Source of the DNA: Amphimedon queenslandica
Taxonomy: Eukaryota > Porifera > Demospongiae > Haplosclerida > Niphatidae
Assembly: GCF_000090795.2 (NCBI RefSeq)
Contig: NW_003546245.1
Coordinates: 972,578-1,034,169 of the forward strand
Length of the DNA: 61,592 nt
Reading direction: 5' to 3'
The position numbers and the translations under genes are program-made. This document shows, piece by piece, positions 60,276-61,592 of this stretch. The stretch's first letter is position 1. Each line of letters begins with the position of its first letter. Under the pieces are notes generated by a model. The model searched no databases. It saw only the letters and a list, made by a program, of their open reading frames with translations, and was not told where the DNA came from.

Positions 60276-61592
60276 TTATTGCTGAGTTTTAATGTGAATC
60301 GGTGGCAGAACTGTCTTATTGTCAAATAAATACTTTTTAGGCAAACACCATACCGAATTGATAAAACGAACTGGAGGGATCTTACACAAGAGCCTACCAA
60401 TGCCAGCAGATTGCAATTTATACTTAATATACTCGAGGCAGGAGAGGAAGGAGTCAAAAAGGGTTATACGTAGGAACAGTAGTAGGAGGAGATGAAGAGG
60501 GGATGTAGTACCAATGCGATGCCTCTCAAGTGTTGCTATGGCCTGGGCTTGATGCTCTTTCTCATTCAGCCTGAATAACGCTCCATTATAAGGCGCCACC
60601 AATGAGACGTACCAACCATATTTGCTTCTGTTGAAGAGATCCCATCGGTTGGGATATATCCCAGCTTGCCTGCCAAGATCATTGACATAGATGAGTGCTT
60701 CTACTATCTTGTCTCTTGGCTGCACTGTCGTCTTGAAATATTCCTGCCAATAAGATTCATCTAATCCTGTTTCTTTGAGCCTCTTGGCTTTTGGCTTCAG
60801 TGGGATGCTACCACTGTTTATCTTTGCTAGCCATCTTGATTGCATTTCAATTATTCCAAACATGGAACCAATCACTGGACGAATGTATCCAACAAAAGCA
60901 AGGGATGGGTCTTCATTATTGAGAACATGCTTGTGTAATCGGAGAAAATTTTGTGGCCTCCTTTCTTCTGGTAAAAAAGAGAAAGACTCTTTGTAGCCTG
61001 TGCTCAGTATGACGATATCAAACTCTGAGCTTGAGCCGTCAGCAAACTTTATTTCTTTTCCATTACAGGAAGTGATGGTACTCTTAGGTATTAATCTCTT
61101 GTAGTCAACTAGGTCAAGAATGTGCCCATTCTTATTAATAAACTGATGCATAAATGGAGTACCATTTCTCCATTCTGGTATTCCATGACCTTGATAGGCT
61201 AGCAATGATCCACTGGTAGTCCACTTACATATCCATGCAAGTCCAGGCTTACTATAATGATAAGGAGCTATTTTTGTAAGGAGCCAGGAAGATGCCTTAT
61301 CAAGGGCTTGTGGCTTTTTCCAAGGTAGGATCTTATTATATCGGCGAAAAAAATGCTGACCTCTTGGAACACTCCAGTAGATAGTACTGGAGTGATTAAA
61401 CCAGTCTGAGCATATATCAGCAGCAGTTTCTCCTCCTCCATATATGAGGAGTCTCTTCCCACGATATGCCGCTAATGGCTCTTTGATCTCTTTTGCATGA
61501 TAGACCGAACCAGTGAAATCCTTGAATGTCGTATCCTTCGGGTCAGTTACTGGAACTGTTTGCCCAGTACAAACGACAAGGAATCTGCTAGT
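60276..61592 (-). CDS. Flavin-containing monooxygenase, C-terminal part (runs off the window)
   Basis: An open minus-strand frame of 438 codons begins beyond the window edge and stops at 60276. It contains the second dinucleotide-binding motif (LLIYGGGETAAD), the family's FATGY-like motif (DIVILSTGYKESF), a region near VGYIRPVIGSMFGIIEMQSR that matches FMO/dimethylaniline monooxygenases, and VPRGQHFFRRYN. The FAD-binding N-terminus is outside the window. Near the C-terminus is a hydrophobic stretch (LHLLLLLFLRITLFDSFL) that could anchor it in the ER membrane, as in animal FMOs (inference). It uses NADPH and oxygen to oxidise soft nucleophiles. It converges on PDPK1, with stops 236 bp apart; the spacer 60040-60275 is AT-rich and shows nothing else. 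Confidence 0.85.
   Translation of the reverse strand, partial: TSRFLVVCTGQTVPVTDPKDTTFKDFTGSVYHAKEIKEPLAAYRGKRLLIYGGGETAADICSDWFNHSSTIYWSVPRGQHFFRRYNKILPWKKPQALDKASSWLLTKIAPYHYSKPGLAWICKWTTSGSLLAYQGHGIPEWRNGTPFMHQFINKNGHILDLVDYKRLIPKSTITSCNGKEIKFADGSSSEFDIVILSTGYKESFSFLPEERRPQNFLRLHKHVLNNEDPSLAFVGYIRPVIGSMFGIIEMQSRWLAKINSGSIPLKPKAKRLKETGLDESYWQEYFKTTVQPRDKIVEALIYVNDLGRQAGIYPNRWDLFNRSKYGWYVSLVAPYNGALFRLNEKEHQAQAIATLERHRIGTTSPLHLLLLLFLRITLFDSFLSCLEYIKYKLQSAGIGRLLCKIPPVRFINSVWCLPKKYLFDNKTVLPPIHIKTQQ

Overview
This window looks like nuclear DNA of an early-branching animal, most likely a demosponge (an Amphimedon-like genome is my best guess; this is inference). It is AT-rich, with small, closely packed genes and mostly short GT-AG introns of about 40-200 bp. 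The gene content is animal-type: TRIM/filamin proteins, AIMP2, PRPSAP, LAMTOR3, PDK1, a RUN-SH3 adaptor, a Rho exchange factor and actins. There are no bacterial operons, CRISPR arrays or phage genes. Two runs of N (20186-20899 and 34395-35024) are assembly gaps.

Layout. (1) 1-5.3 kb is a family of TRIM-like genes (RING, B-boxes, coiled coil, filamin-type domain): one intact copy on the + strand (3661-5328), one minus-strand copy cut by a 290-bp hAT-type element with a perfect 8-bp target duplication, and degenerate relics. (2) 5.5-22.1 kb is one very large gene of about 28 visible exons. It encodes a probable secreted or extracellular protein with a LECT2/M23-like domain, an apple/PAN-like segment, many FN3/Ig-like repeats and a Cys-rich end with EGF and VWC-like domains. 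One intron carries a 177-bp satellite with a two-monomer higher-order repeat. (3) 22.4-29.8 kb encodes a PH + RA-like + RUN + SH3 adaptor in 22 exons. (4) 30.1-35.3 kb is an actin cluster: three divergent two-exon actin-like genes with altered ATPase residues, and one conventional actin (partly in a gap) with a CCAAT/CArG/TATA promoter. (5) 35.9-44.7 kb holds AIMP2 and PRPSAP (head to head), a 60-residue three-exon small gene, and an intronless PDIA4/ERp72. (6) 45.0-52.9 kb holds an SH3-DH-PH-SH3-RA RhoGEF and DPH7, again head to head. (7) 52.9-61.6 kb holds a conserved helix-hairpin-helix protein of unknown function, a satellite array, LAMTOR3 and PDK1 (head to head, 62 bp apart), and the C-terminal part of a flavin monooxygenase that runs off the window.

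Themes. Several gene pairs share very short bidirectional promoters. A decamer close to GGGYGTGGCT (a CACCC/KLF-SP-like box) recurs upstream of many of the start codons. One satellite/MITE-like family, built on a shared core and bounded by inverted repeats, recurs in introns and spacers on both strands. Exon models were checked by reading frame; summed exon lengths divide by three for the genes I added up fully (RUN-SH3 adaptor, AIMP2, PRPSAP, the 60-aa gene, DPH7, the HhH protein, LAMTOR3, PDK1).
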